Assembly (NCBI GenBank): GCA_013399305.1
Contig: VXAI01000013.1
Span: forward strand, 759,129 to 823,128
Source: Rostratula benghalensis
Lineage: Eukaryota > Chordata > Aves > Charadriiformes > Rostratulidae
Length of the DNA stretch: 64,000 bases
Reading direction: 5' to 3'
Both the position numbers and the translations under genes were made by a program. This document shows, piece by piece, positions 12,501 to 23,815 of this stretch (position 1 is the first letter of the stretch; each line of letters begins with the position of its first letter). The notes under the pieces are model-generated. The model had not been told where the DNA came from. It saw nothing but the letters and a program-made list of their open reading frames with translations, and made no database searches.

Positions 12501-13680
12501 TTTTTGAATAACCAAATTTGTTTCTGATTTTACAGATTTCCTTGCAAACTTGTATGTCTCATCTGTTTGACAAAAGTATTTAGTATTTATTTTGATTCTT
12601 TTTGGTATTTTTTCCCTTGACTATTTTTTGGGTTTAATTATTTTGGGGTTTAGTATGTTTTCTCTTGTTATTCTCCTAGACTTTACAAAACTTTCTATTT
12701 CTTCATTTAAACACATTGTTAGCTTTTCAAAGAATAGCTTCTCTTGAATAGCTTCTCTTAACTTATGGTTTCCGTGCTGTCTTCCTTTTATTAATTTGAA
12801 GTAATAATGCTTAATATTTAATAAGCAATATACTTTGGCTCTGTGCTTCTAGTATAATATCTTTCAATAAACTCCATAATATATGTAAGAATTCAAAACT
12901 CTTTGTTATCACTTTATCTATTTTAAGAAGTTCTCTCACTTTCAGGTGACAGAACAGTACAGTACCACTGCAGTAGATTTTTGTCTTACTCTAACAGGCA
13001 CACTACATCTAATTACACTGTAAATGCTCTTAGACAATGGCTCTTAGGTTGTGGTTTCTGTTAGAAGTGTAAATAATCCTCTTTATGGTCAGTGATAGCT
13101 ATTTGGTTAGTCTGGATAGAAAATTCTCTCTTCTGAATAAGAGAATTTTTTTTCCAAGAAAATTCTTAAGTTAGTATGTAATCTGAAAAGTTATTTGCTC
13201 CAGGTGTTCTTGTGGGTCAGAAGCATGGTAGACTAATGTTGGTGTGAATGTGTTTAGTAAAAGAATATAGATGTTATTAAAAATAAATAACTAAATAATT
13301 TGTATGATGCTTTGGTTTTCACAGCGTCAGTTTTTCTCTTCCCCAGCAAGAACATCTGAAACAATCTAAAGCACAGTCTAGGAAAAACTCACTTCAGACT
13401 GGGATTAGATATGAGTTTCATATTTTTTCAGAGAAGTACTTTCCTTTAATGTCACCAGTTATCAAGGAGTGTGATATTGCCACAATTTAAAATGATACAA
13501 AAGATACTATAAAGTTATCTATCCTGATGTTAGAATAAATATATATGAGTTCAGCCTTTATTTTATTATATTGAGGTTGGTTTCCCACTACTTATCAATA
13601 GTGGAATGGAATTCCTTAGTTCTTTTTGCAGAAGATAGCCAGTGAGGAATTCCAATTTGTTTTTTTTTCATACGTACAAC
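12501..13680. other. Unassigned AT-rich DNA
   Basis: It may contain a further degraded part of the old CR1 just right of 12500. A 14-bp perfect tandem duplication (GAATAGCTTCTCTT) lies at 12732-12759. Otherwise nothing is recognised. Confidence 0.5.
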
Positions 13681-14224
13681 TGTATCCTGGGCTGCATCAA
13701 AAGAAGCATGGTGAGCACATTGTAGGAGGTGGTTCTACCTCTCTATTCTTCTCTTGTGAGAGCCCATCTAGTGTACTGCATCCAGATTTGGAGTCCTCAG
13801 CACAAGAAGGACATGGATCTGTTGGACTGGGTCCAGAGGAGAGCCACAAAGATGATCAGAGGACCAGAGCACCTCTCCTATAAGGCAGGCTGACAGTTGG
13901 GGTTTTTCAGACTGGAAAAGAGAAGGCTCCAGGAAGACCTTATAGTGCCTTTCCAGTATTTTAAGAGGGCTTACAAGAAAGCTGGACAGGACCTTTTTCC
14001 AAGGGTATGGTAGTGATAGGACACTGGGTAATGTCTTCAAACGGAAAGAGGGTAGATTTAGTTTAGATATCAGAAATATTTTTTTTTACTCTGAGCGTGG
14101 TGAGGAACTGGAACAGGTTGCCCAGAGAAGCTGTGGATTGCCCTGGACATGTTCAAGGCCAGGTTGGATGGGACTTGAAGCAACCTGGTGTAGGGGTAGG
14201 TGTCCTGTCTACGATTCTATGATT
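13681..14224 (+). mobile_element. CR1 LINE, 3' part of ORF2 plus a shortened tail
   Basis: It starts within ORF2 at 'tcctgggctgcatcaaaag' and follows the usual order: 'gtgtactgcatccagattt', 'ccagaggagagccacaaag', 'ggaacaggttgcccagaga' and 'gttcaaggccaggttggat'. It ends with a single ATTCTATGATT octamer region at about 14211-14224. The block that normally links the coding end to the octamers ('ggttggactagatgac...') is missing, so the tail has an internal deletion. Stops and indels break ORF2. A second CR1 in the same orientation begins within 10 bp. Confidence 0.93.
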
Positions 14225-14232
14225 GTAAAAAA

Positions 14233-14660
14233 GATCTCTGAAGCTGGTGAAAAGACTGGAAGCTATGTCCTACAAGGAGCAGCTAAGGATTTGGGGTTTG
14301 TCTAGTTTGTAGAAAAAAAGGCCGAGGGGTGACTTCATTGCTTTCTATAGCTTCTTGAGGAGGTGAAGGTGCTGATAGTTTCTTGCTGAGATCCAGTGAC
14401 AGGACACAGGGGAATGGTTCAAAGTTGTGTCAGGGGAGGTTTAGAGAGAACATTAGGAAGCATTTATTTACCAAGTGGGTGGGCAAATCCTGGATCAGTC
14501 TTTCTAGAGAGGTGATCTATATCTCGGGCCTCTCAGTGTTTAACACGTGCTTGGACAATGCCCTTAATAACATACTTTAATTTTTGTATAACCCTAAACT
14601 GGTCAGACAGTTGCAGACAGTTGGCTTAGATACCATTGAGATCCCTTCCAAGTAACCTAT
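14233..14660 (+). mobile_element. CR1 LINE, TATTC-tail subfamily, 3' part
   Basis: Recognisable blocks in order are 'gatctctgaagctggtg', 'gaggggtgacttcattgct', 'gtgacaggacacagggga', 'tttgtgtcaggggaggttt'-like sequence, 'gacaatgcccttaataaca' and 'gagatcccttccaag'. It belongs to the same subfamily as the minus-strand copy at 10665-10999. The plus-strand frame at 14383-14580 is its ORF2 C-terminal remnant. The 3' end passes directly into an expanded pentanucleotide repeat, which is this subfamily's natural tail. Confidence 0.9.
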
Positions 14661-14740
14661 TCTATTCTATTCTATTCTATTCTATTCTATTCTAGTCTAG
14701 TCTAGTCTAGTCTAGTCTAGTCTAGTCTAGTCTATTCTAT
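14661..14740 (+). repeat. Compound pentanucleotide microsatellite (TCTAT)6(TCTAG)8(TCTAT)2
   Basis: Sixteen consecutive 5-bp units follow the CR1 3' end without a spacer. The first six and last two units are TCTAT; the middle eight are TCTAG. The outer units equal the CR1 tail motif, so the array probably grew from the tail. The inner block arose by one T-to-G change that was then copied by slippage. Such arrays are usually polymorphic in length. Confidence 0.97.
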
Positions 14741-17700
14741 AGCTCATATTTTCTGGTATCGAGGTAAAGTTATTCATGTATGTTTAAAGTTAGGAATATA
14801 GATCTGTTCTGTAAAACCTAAGGAAGTGACATATTTTCTAGCAATAGATATTCTGTCTTAATGATTCCATTTCTATCACAATTTTTCTGGATCAATCTAA
14901 CAAAGAAAAGGAAAGAGAAACAGAAAAGATAAGATTACATTAAAAGATACTGCATCTTTAAAAGAGTCTTCTTGATACAGTCATCTAATAATAAAGTGAA
15001 TAAGAATGATGAGCCCTTCCATGGTTCTTTTCACATCTAAAACACTTTAAAGGTATGAATTTACTAGTTTGGTTTCTATAATAAGGATGTTTTTTTGAAA
15101 TTATACAGCATAAAATAGTCTTCATTCCTGACCATTTTCATTAAGTTCAGTATGATTGATCAATATGATTGGTTTTGTTTGTATAAAAATGTAATTAATT
15201 TGGTACTGAAACAGAACAGATAGGTCATTCATCTAGATAAAACCCAGATTTAATTTGTTTGACCACAGGGGATAGACTGTAATCATCATCAATTGTATGA
15301 AATTGCCCCCAGGCTAAGTACAGTCAGGGTTCTGAAACTCTTCGTTGATTTAAATGGGGGCATAATTATATTGATCATTTGCTCTTTTTTGCTCTTTAGT
15401 ACCTGAGAGAAGTCAGTCAATGACAGTTCTGTCTTTAGCAGCTTCAAACACTGACAGCTGTAGTCATTCCTGTCTTCTCTGGAGCCAAGAGAACAGCACA
15501 TCCAGAAGATTAAGACATTCATGTGGGACTGGACATTACAGTTTTCTCTAGTATTAGCTCAGTTTTAATCTGGTAACAGTTTAGGGTAGATTTTGTTCAC
15601 ATCCAAGAGGAAGAGATTAGAGTTTAGAATTTCCATATCTTACAAAAGCTTTTGGTATTACCAAGCTGGAAACCTAAGTCTACTCTTCTTAGAGTTGCTT
15701 TCAAACCTTGTCCAGTTTCAACAGCAGAAACTGAATGTGTCACAGTGCTTTATTCTTTTATCCAGAAAAGTTTGAATTTCTGCCTGTTGGTCACCCTTGG
15801 CTTTTCTTTCATGTGGAGGAAATGGAGTATAACTTGCTTTCAGTTTCCATTCGGAATAGGGGAAATGCAGGAAGATGCAAGTTAGTGTACTGATATGTGT
15901 ATTGGAGACTTAAGTTTGTCATTTGTTTCATAAACAGAAAATATCATCAAGAGTTTTGAAAAACAGGTTTCAAGAATCTCGCACTTTTTTTTTTTTTTTC
16001 ATCCTTGAACATTCCCTGGTAGAAGCGTGATAGCCTTTTAGAATAGTTTGTGTTCCTCTGTTCTGCATGTTAGAGGGCATTCTATAACCCTCTGTTGTCT
16101 TGTTTAATTTCTAACCTCTGGAAATAAAAACATACCAACATGGAAAGTGCTTTTGTGCTTGCTTTGCCACATATAATTACCAAGCAACAGAGAATCAGAC
16201 CCATTTTTACTTACATGTACCACTCATTAGTCCCAATTGTTTTGGATTATGGAGTATCATTTTTTTCTGCCCAAGTAGTTATAGTATTCCCCTAGCTACA
16301 TCTCATGCCATTATTAAAGTTATTCCCCAAAGCAATACCTGTAGTAAATAATACATCTGGGAATTCTGCTTTGCAGAAAATGTATCAGTACTTCTGGCAA
16401 CGAAAAGACTGAAAGTCTTCTGCCTGTGTTATTGAATATTGTTGAATCGGTGAGATATCAACACGTGTAGTGGACAGCAAAAATGAGTGATAAAAATGTA
16501 TTTGCAGAAGCGAACTTCTTCCCAGTTTCCCAAAATAATTTAATTTACCAAGCCAAAGGAAGTTAGCCATTTTTAATTACTTAGACCTTTATAAGTATTC
16601 TAGTGAGCATGTTACTAGTCATAGCAGCTGAGAATTAGTGTATCTGTAGTGTTTATCAGTACCCACATGGATACTGTGAATTATGCTGGTCAGTAAAGGA
16701 GAACAATGAAATGTTTTACCAGACAAAGATGACTGGAATGAAGCAGTGTTTTGGCAATATGTCCTTCTCAGTAGGAAATATTCTGGATTGCCAAGAGATT
16801 TCTCCATGAAACTGTTACTTCTGGTGGACTGAGGGCACCAGTTTTAGAGAAAGGCAGCCATGGTTTGGTGACTATTAACTGGAGAAGCTATTACATCAGA
16901 AGGCATATTGTCCTACTGGCTAGTTACATACACTGCCAAATTTACATGTCTTGTTTCACCATCTGAATGAGCTTTACCCTATAGAAACTGAAAATTGCTA
17001 CGCCTTCTAGGGGCATATTAAAAAGCCATTTAGTGACTGTATAAAGTAGATTTTACATTACTTTAGATTTGCTATATGCAAATACTTTGCTTTGCATTAT
17101 AAAAACATATTTTTTAATCTAAAATGTGTCTAAAATTCAAAATCTCTCTATATGTCTAATCTCTTAAAAATCCTCTCTATCCAAGGACAAGAGACAATCC
17201 AGAAATTTCATTAAAGGGAAAAGATCAATATATAAAGACTTTCAAATCTGGATTAAATGTATTAGTCCTTCTGGGTTTTGTGCCTCTTTAAAATGTTTCC
17301 TTTAGAAAGTATTTGGCATGATTACAACTACATCATAATCTCAGTTTAATATACCATTGTACTACTTGTTGTCATGTTCTTCTGTGAAATCACTGTGAAG
17401 TATTACAAAATGAAAGAGTAATTTTATGTTCATTTATCACAAGTGTAAATGACTGTGCAATATGCAAGGTTACAGATGTTTCAGATCACAAGCTGGACTA
17501 AGACAGTTTTTACAGGTGACAGTGATATTGATGCTTATGGGCCTTTCTTACTTGCATAAGCTAATGTACACAGTGTGCATACTGATCGTGTTCTGTCAGA
17601 AAATATCAAAAGCCCATGTCAAAAAGTGGTAAGTTTATATAACTTAAAATTCTATTTTTTCACTAATATTTTAAAATTATTTCTGAGATGACTGCCAATA

Positions 17701-18194
17701 CATATTCTTCTTTGAAAATATATGAAAGTGATAAAATTTGTGTACATCTACACAACAAGATTTACATTTCAATATTTGTAACTATTAAAATATTCTCCAC
17801 AGAAGAGGAAACTTTTGCTGAATTCTATTATTCTCTTAAAATAACATCAGTTGGTGATCTGACTCCTTAAGTGAAATAATTGTATTTGATATTTAAATGG
17901 GTATAGAAATGAACCATAGAACTTTCCAAATTCAGATGAGTTGTCAATGATCTGAAGAAAATAAAATGATTTTTTGTTTGTTATTTGTATAAAGAACTTA
18001 CAAATATAACTTCAAATAATTTAAAATTATTTAAGCTCTTCTCACTTTCAATATATATTTTCCCTTTTAACATAGCTTGTTTCAGTCACATTATTATTGT
18101 GTAAAATATTGTATATATTATGCTTCATAGAAATCAGGAAGAACACTGAGGACAAAGTGTGAGGGGTGGTTGGTACAGCAGAAGGTTGTGTTCA
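14741..18194. other. Unique AT-rich DNA
   Basis: There are poly(T) runs near 15988-16001 and AT-rich stretches around 17640-18120. Several 60-78 codon frames on both strands show no recognisable product. No repeat family is recognised. Confidence 0.6.
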
Positions 18195-18340
18195 GGTTGC
18201 ATTCATAGGGACCTCTACAAGCTGAGGAAATAGCTAAACAGAAACATCACAAAGATCTACAAAGCAAAATACAAGATGCTGCACCTATGGAGGAATAACT
18301 CCATACACCACTGCAGGCTGCTAGTTGAAAAGAGCTGTTA
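18195..18340 (+). mobile_element. CR1 LINE, internal ORF2 fragment
   Basis: The order 'agggacctctacaagctga', 'aaatacaagatgctgcacc', 'tatggaggaataactccat' and 'acaccactgcaggctg' matches the part of CR1 ORF2 just after the palm (block encoding the usual 'VLHLGRNNP' motif). The reading frame is broken. It probably belongs to the same insertion as the 3' end at 18508-18848, with about 170 bp of unrelated or heavily diverged sequence between them. Confidence 0.7.
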
Positions 18341-18507
18341 AACAACATCTATATCAGAATTCATTTGCATTTGTATCTGTCATTTATGAGATAAAATGAA
18401 AGTTTCACATTAAGTACACATACCAGGCATGACTCAATTCTCAATTTATCTCAGTCACTCCTGCTTAGATTCTCCTTCAAGGTAGATATGTCTCTATGTT
18501 GATGGTT

Positions 18508-18848
18508 CAAGTATTTGCAAGTATCTAAAGGATGGGTTAAAGGAGGGTGTAGCCAGCCTCTTTTCAGTCGTTTCAAGCAATACGACGAGGGGCAACGGCT
18601 AAAAGATGGAACATAGGAGGTTCCATTCCAGTATGAGGAAAACCAAATTTCTTCTTTCCGGTGAGAGTGACAGAGCCGTGGAACAGGCTGCCCAGGGAGG
18701 TTGTGGAATCCCCTTCCCTGGAGGTTTTCAAGACTCACCTGGATGCTGTCCTGAGTAATGTGCTTTAGGCAATCCTGCTTTAGCAGGGGAGTTGGACTAG
18801 ATGATGTCTAGAGGTCCCTTACAACTCTGAAATTCCATGATCTCGTGA
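18508..18848 (+). mobile_element. CR1 LINE, 3' end
   Basis: It starts at 'tttgcaagtatctaaagg' and runs through 'gacgaggggcaacggct', 'gtggaacaggctgcccagg', 'tggaggttttcaagac', 'ttggactagatgatgtc' and 'gaggtccctt'. The ending (ATTCCATGATCTCGTGA) is a decayed version of the terminal ATTCTGTGATTCTGTGA octamers. The minus-strand 95-codon frame at 18451-18738 is antisense to it and not a gene. Confidence 0.92.
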
Positions 18849-21810
18849 CCCATGGCATGGAATCCCTGAATAGCAGAGGAAAACAAGGAGCATAGTGACT
18901 AGTTGAGATATTTGGGGGAAAGTTAAGGGATAGAAATATTAATTTCTCTTGATATAAAGCCTAGGAAGATATTATCAGAATATGGATGAAATTCTGTTAT
19001 TACCATTGGCACATTCTGTGGAATGATGCAGAAACTGGATGAGAAAAAGTTTTATCTTCCCTTTCTGAGGGTCATACACTCAAACTCTCACGAGTCCAGA
19101 AAGTGAATTTGCAATGTGCCCTCTAAAAAGCTTACATATTGTTATGTAAAATGTACAGCAGATATTCCTGATGTATGCATATTAAGAATCATGATCTCTG
19201 TTTGTGAATCTCAAATTATATTCAGGATACAATGTGAAAAAAAGAAAACTCTTCTGGGAAATTTTAAATATAAGTGGTGTGGGGCCAAAATTAACCTTGA
19301 CATTGTGAACAAAATCATCTTAGTCTTTTCATTTTTCAAGAACTGAGACTTTTATTGCCTTTGTTATTCCTTTATTTTTGCTTTATTAGTTACTTGATAC
19401 TTCTTAACCTTGATCAGTTTGAAAAATAACTTTATAGCTAAGTGTATTTATTCAGTAGGTTCCTTTATATATCCTTTTGTCTTTAAATACAGTCAGCAAT
19501 TCTGTCAATCCTTATCAAGAAGAAAAGTGCAAAGAAATATAAAGACTTATAATTAGTAACATATAAAAGAAATGATAATGAATGTACGTAAGGTGAAAAT
19601 GCAAATCTTTACTCTGTCTTTGTAGATGAAGGTGTTGGGAATCAGTGGTTAATCCATGGAGATTTCATTAATGAGCCAACAGGACTATAACAATTCAGCA
19701 GATATTTAATAAATACCTAAAATATGTTTATACATCTGTTGCTTTCTCTTTTGTGAATTGTAATTAAAATTGCAATTGTATCTCTCTCAAGCAGAATTGT
19801 TTTGAAGGCAACACATGCACTGAGAAAGATAGAAGAGAATGAATTGCTAGGTTTAGAAGATTTACTCTCTAGGTAGATCTCATGCAGGGAGGGTTGGCTT
19901 TGCTGTTGTTTGGAGAGTTTTATTCTTTCTTACTTCAGTCACTTTTGCTCCAGTATGTTAAGCAACCTGCTGTAGCCAATTTGTAAGCTATTTTTCATAG
20001 ATTTCTTTTAGCTGTTTTCTTTCTTTTTCAAGAAAAAAAAGCCAAACAGAACATTCCACCTATGGTTAAACGGCCACAGAAAAGTAAAATATATAAGTAA
20101 CACAGAATGAAAAGCAGGTACTTACTTAATACCTAAAGAACAGGAAACAGAAAAGTTCAATCATGAACTTTCTTCAAGACCCTTTTGATGTAACTCTCAT
20201 ATTTGTTGTTCTCCTAGTGTTTCTAGCTATACTTCAGCAAAAGCATGCATTTTACTACAGGCCCTATTCATCAATGATTATTTAGTACCACATTGCATTT
20301 TGTTACACAGCTTCTCTATGCCTTTGATATTATTTACATTCACTCTAAATTAAATGTTCTGTTTGAGGACTCCTCTATAACAAGAATTGTCAATGTAGAA
20401 ACTGGCCTTTGGAACTGCATGAAGATCATTTCAACTACTCTCTGTGCAAAGTTGAGCCTTATTTTGATTCAGAACACACAGCTTGAAATTATCATCCAAA
20501 GAAATATATTTCCAAATTAGCATCAGATGAAAATTAGATTTAAAATGGAAGATCTATTATACTGAGAATCTTTCTTTTGTCCATTTGCCAAGATACTAGT
20601 CAGAAAAATATTTCCTTTTGCACATCTCTAACCAAGAAATTAATGTGTTTTTTGTTTCTATCAAGAGTATTTCAATTTAAAGTTAATAACTTTAGTGGTA
20701 ATAAACTTCACCTAGAAAAATATTCTTAATAAAATAGTTTGCATATACATAAGAAAATGTATTGTTTTTCCTTTGTTTAAATCTAGCCTGTCATAGTCCA
20801 TGGCTACCATTCTTTTCCAGGTAGATGCACATTTTCTCTGCCATTGGACAGACACACCCTTCAGCAGTGGTTCTGTCCCAGTATAATGCATCTTCATCTG
20901 TTCTCATTTCAAATTCTGCTGTAATATTTTTTTCCTATAAAAGTATCTCTGCATCATAATATTTGCTTCAAGGTTTGAGATGGAGAAGAAAATAAAACAT
21001 TTTAGTGCACACATACTGAGGAAAGATCCCCTCTTTACCTTTTTCTCAGGTTTGTGTTTTATTTTTTTCCTTTTGGAGCATTTGCATATCCAAGTGGAAA
21101 GTTGCAAAGTTCAACTGGTTTTTAATGAGGTATTCCACCAAGAACTGGTAGTCAGAATTTAGCATTTATATAAGAATATATATTTCATAATTTTGTAACT
21201 AGGAAATGGCTTTTTCTCTAATGATCCAGAAACATTGCTGTAGGAAGGAAACCAAACATGAATAGAAATAAACTTTAAGAGAAGTTTGTTTTATTAAGTC
21301 CAAAAAAAGTTTAATAAAGAAAGAGATCTAACAATGTTAAATTTCGATTTTGTTGCTATTGAAAGCTGTCACTTTACAAAGAAAGGTAAATTTCTCTGCC
21401 AGGAAGGAACTAACTTCCTCGTTTAACCTTTATTTTTAATGAGATCCCATTTCCCATAAATAGCAACAATTATCTCTCCAACTCTGTCTTCCACCTTGAT
21501 TCTGAAAGTGGCAGCAGGTTTTATATGCATGCAATATCTATGTATATTATTTAGGCATATTTCATGGTAAAAAGTTTCAGTTCCAATAAATCTGAAATGT
21601 AGAAATGTAGGTTAAAATGCAGCTCTAATCCAAATGATGACCAATCAGATTGACAGTTAAACTGACTAATAGCAGAACAAAATGATAGAGAACCTGTCAT
21701 AACAAATGTACACAAGGGGACCAAAATAAAGATAATGTACCATAAAAAGAGAAAGAGAGAGAAAAAAAAAAGGTTAAAATGGAGAAGGAAATAATAAGTA
21801 ATATAATTTG
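18849..21810. other. Unique AT-rich DNA
   Basis: Nothing is recognised. Frames of 60-76 codons occur on both strands without domains. The 135-codon minus-strand frame at 21551-21958 begins inside the next CR1 copy (antisense to it) and then runs through unique DNA, so it is not considered a gene. Confidence 0.6.
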
Positions 21811-21980
21811 TCTCAATTTCTCCCCTCTCCTCGTCCCTAGTGAGGCCACATATGACATCCTCTGTCCAGTTCTGGGCTCCCCATTGGAAGAGAGACAGAT
21901 GGACATACTGGAGGGAGCCAAACAATGGGCCACTAAGATGATGAAGGGATGAGATCATCTCTCTTATTAGGAAAGGAAGT
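21811..21980 (+). mobile_element. CR1 LINE, ORF2 C-terminal fragment lacking a tail
   Basis: The sequence 'agtgaggccacatatgaca', 'tgtccagttctgggctccc', 'ggacatactggagggagcc' and 'catctctcttattaggaaa' encodes the CR1 ORF2 block around VQFWAP. The same subfamily, with the shared 'gagccaaacaatgggcc' block, is found in the opposite orientation at 29956-30560. It stops abruptly and passes into the endonuclease end of a second CR1 copy, with no octamer tail between. Confidence 0.85.
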
Positions 21981-22019
21981 GCTGCCCTCTATGTTAAGGA
22001 GTGGATAGAGAGTGAGGAG

Positions 22020-22367
22020 ATGCCCCTGAAGCCCTCCCTGAGGTCAGATGAAGAGAGAGTTGAGAGTTTGTGGGTGAGGATTAAGAGGCAGGCCAATATG
22101 AGGGACACTGTTGTGGGTGTTTATTACAGACCACCTGATCAGGATGGGGAAGTTGATGAGACATTTTACAGTCAGCTCAAAGTAGATTTGCAATCACAGG
22201 CATTGGTTCTCATGGGGGACTTCAATCATCCTAATATCTGCTGGTACAGCTACGCAGCCACACATGAACAGTACAGAAGGTTCCTCCAGTGTATCGATGA
22301 TAACTTCTTGATCATAAAAAAAGGTAGAGTTCAGGATCATGGGTACTATGAGCAAAACAACAAGTAG
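22020..22367 (+). pseudogene. CR1 ORF2 endonuclease-domain remnant
   Basis: A 115-codon open stretch encodes the C-terminal half of an exonuclease-endonuclease-phosphatase fold of the CR1/L2 type. Visible marks are RDTVVGVYYRPPDQ and MGDFNHPNIC, the latter being the conserved GDFN block with catalytic Asp and Asn in active elements. In an intact protein this domain nicks the target DNA to prime reverse transcription. The frame loses similarity after residue 98, where element sequence has been deleted, and stops soon after. The Met at the start is only the first in frame, not the native start. Confidence 0.88.
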
Positions 22368-22889
22368 GACTGAAACCTTGGATTTCAGGAGGGCTTGTGA
22401 CTTGCATGGATGGACAAGGAGCCCCTGAAAAAATGTCATGATATGAAAAGTAACTTATAAGAGGTGAAGTTAAGGCCCAGGAGGAATACAGATGCTCTGT
22501 CAAAAAATATAGGGTTAGAACAATTAAAGCCCACCTGGAATTGAATGTCAGTGGATGTGAAGGGCAACAGTGAGAGCTTCTACAGGTGAATGAGCAGCCA
22601 AAGGAAGACTAGGAAAGATGTTGGTCTACTGCTGAATGGTGCAGGGAAACTGGTGATGAAGGACATGTATGGATTTATGAAGGTGAAATCATGCCTGACC
22701 AAACTGATAGCTTTCTGAAATGAAATATCTAGCTCAGTAGATGAGGAAAGTGTAGTGAGTAATGTTTACCCTTTAGCAAGGCTTTTCACAATGTCTCCCA
22801 TAATATCCTTAGAGACAAACAGCTGAACTATGGGTTAGATAAGTGATTCTGAGAAGTGGACTGAAAATAAACCAAAGTGCTGGGCTCAA

Positions 22890-23198
22890 ATGGTTGTTAT
22901 GAGCAACACAGTCCAGCTAATCACTAGTGATGTATCTCAGAGATTAACACTGGCGCTGATACTGTTTAACATTTTCATTAATTACCTGAGAAAGCATATC
23001 CTCAGCAACTTTGCAAATGTTATAAAACCAGGAGAAGAGGATGAAATATTAGTAAGTTGTGCTGGCCTTCAGAGGGACCTTGACAGACTGGAGAAATGGG
23101 CCAATGTGAATCTTAGCAAGTTCAGAGAAAGGAAATGCCAAGTCCTGTACTTGGGTAGGAATAACCCTATGTGCCCATATAGGGTAATAGTAGATTGA
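22890..23198 (+). pseudogene. CR1 ORF2 reverse transcriptase remnant (motif B to post-palm)
   Basis: In this 102-codon stretch, LILFNIFINYL corresponds to the LFNIFINDL block after motif B and LQRDLDRLEKWAN to the block after motif C. KCQVLYLGRNNP matches the usual 'KCxVLxLGxNNP' segment. The catalytic FADDT motif C is not present in recognisable form: the stretch between 'LSNFANVIKP' and 'GLQRDL' is altered. This RT remnant could not be active. Confidence 0.85.
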
Positions 23199-23815
23199 CT
23201 GGAAAGCAACTTTGCAGAAGAGGACCTAGGGATCCTAGAGGGCACCAAGTTGAACATCAGCCAGTAGTGTACCCTCAGCAGGTAGAGGGAGGTAATTCTG
23301 TCTGTCTACACAGGACTGGTGAGATGATATCTGGAATGCTGTGCCCAGTGCTGAGTTCTTCCTAACAAGAGAGACGTGGACATACTGGAGCAAGTTCAAT
23401 GAATGACAAAGAAGGTGTTAAAACACTATTGAGTATGTGTCATATGATGAGAGGCTGAGAAAACAGACCTGAGTCCCCAACGAAGAGAAGGCTCAGAGAA
23501 TTTTTTTTCAATGTAGATAAATACCTGATGGGAGCAGCAAAGAAGAGAAAGCCAGACTCATCTCAGTGGTGAGCAGTAAAAGGAGAGGAGGCAATGGGCA
23601 CAAATTAATATTCTATTTAAAGATATTTCTTATATGAGGGTAGTAAAATAGTGGTTTCCCGGAGAGACTGTAGAATTTCCATCCCTGGAGATATTCAAAG
23701 CATAGCTGTACACAGCCCTGGACAACCATAAATGTGTAGAAAATTTTGTCTGGCTTAACTAAAATGAGAACGTTAGACTAAATTAATAAATGTCAATTGA
23801 ATGTAATATAAAAGA

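Larger units (their letters stand above)
21981..23815 (+). mobile_element. CR1 LINE, long ORF2 remnant (endonuclease to C-terminus)
   Basis: This copy covers much of ORF2 but with internal losses. The 5' part (about 21981-22320) encodes the end of the apurinic-type endonuclease domain. The middle (22540-22860) contains the region leading to the RT fingers and motif A. 22900-23200 carries the motif B-C area and the block after the palm. 23200-23815 holds a decayed C-terminal part without a clear octamer tail. A stretch of more than 100 bp is missing after the endonuclease ('gataacttcttgatc' jumps to 'gttcaggatcatg'). Stops and shifts occur throughout. Confidence 0.9.

Noticed and set aside
14661..14740. 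Pentanucleotide array as a CRISPR-like or satellite array
   Set aside because: Units are 5 bp with no spacers and directly continue a CR1 tail; it is a microsatellite.
21551..21958. 135-codon minus-strand frame
   Set aside because: Its beginning is antisense to a CR1 fragment and the rest is low-information AT-rich DNA giving a Phe/Leu-rich peptide.
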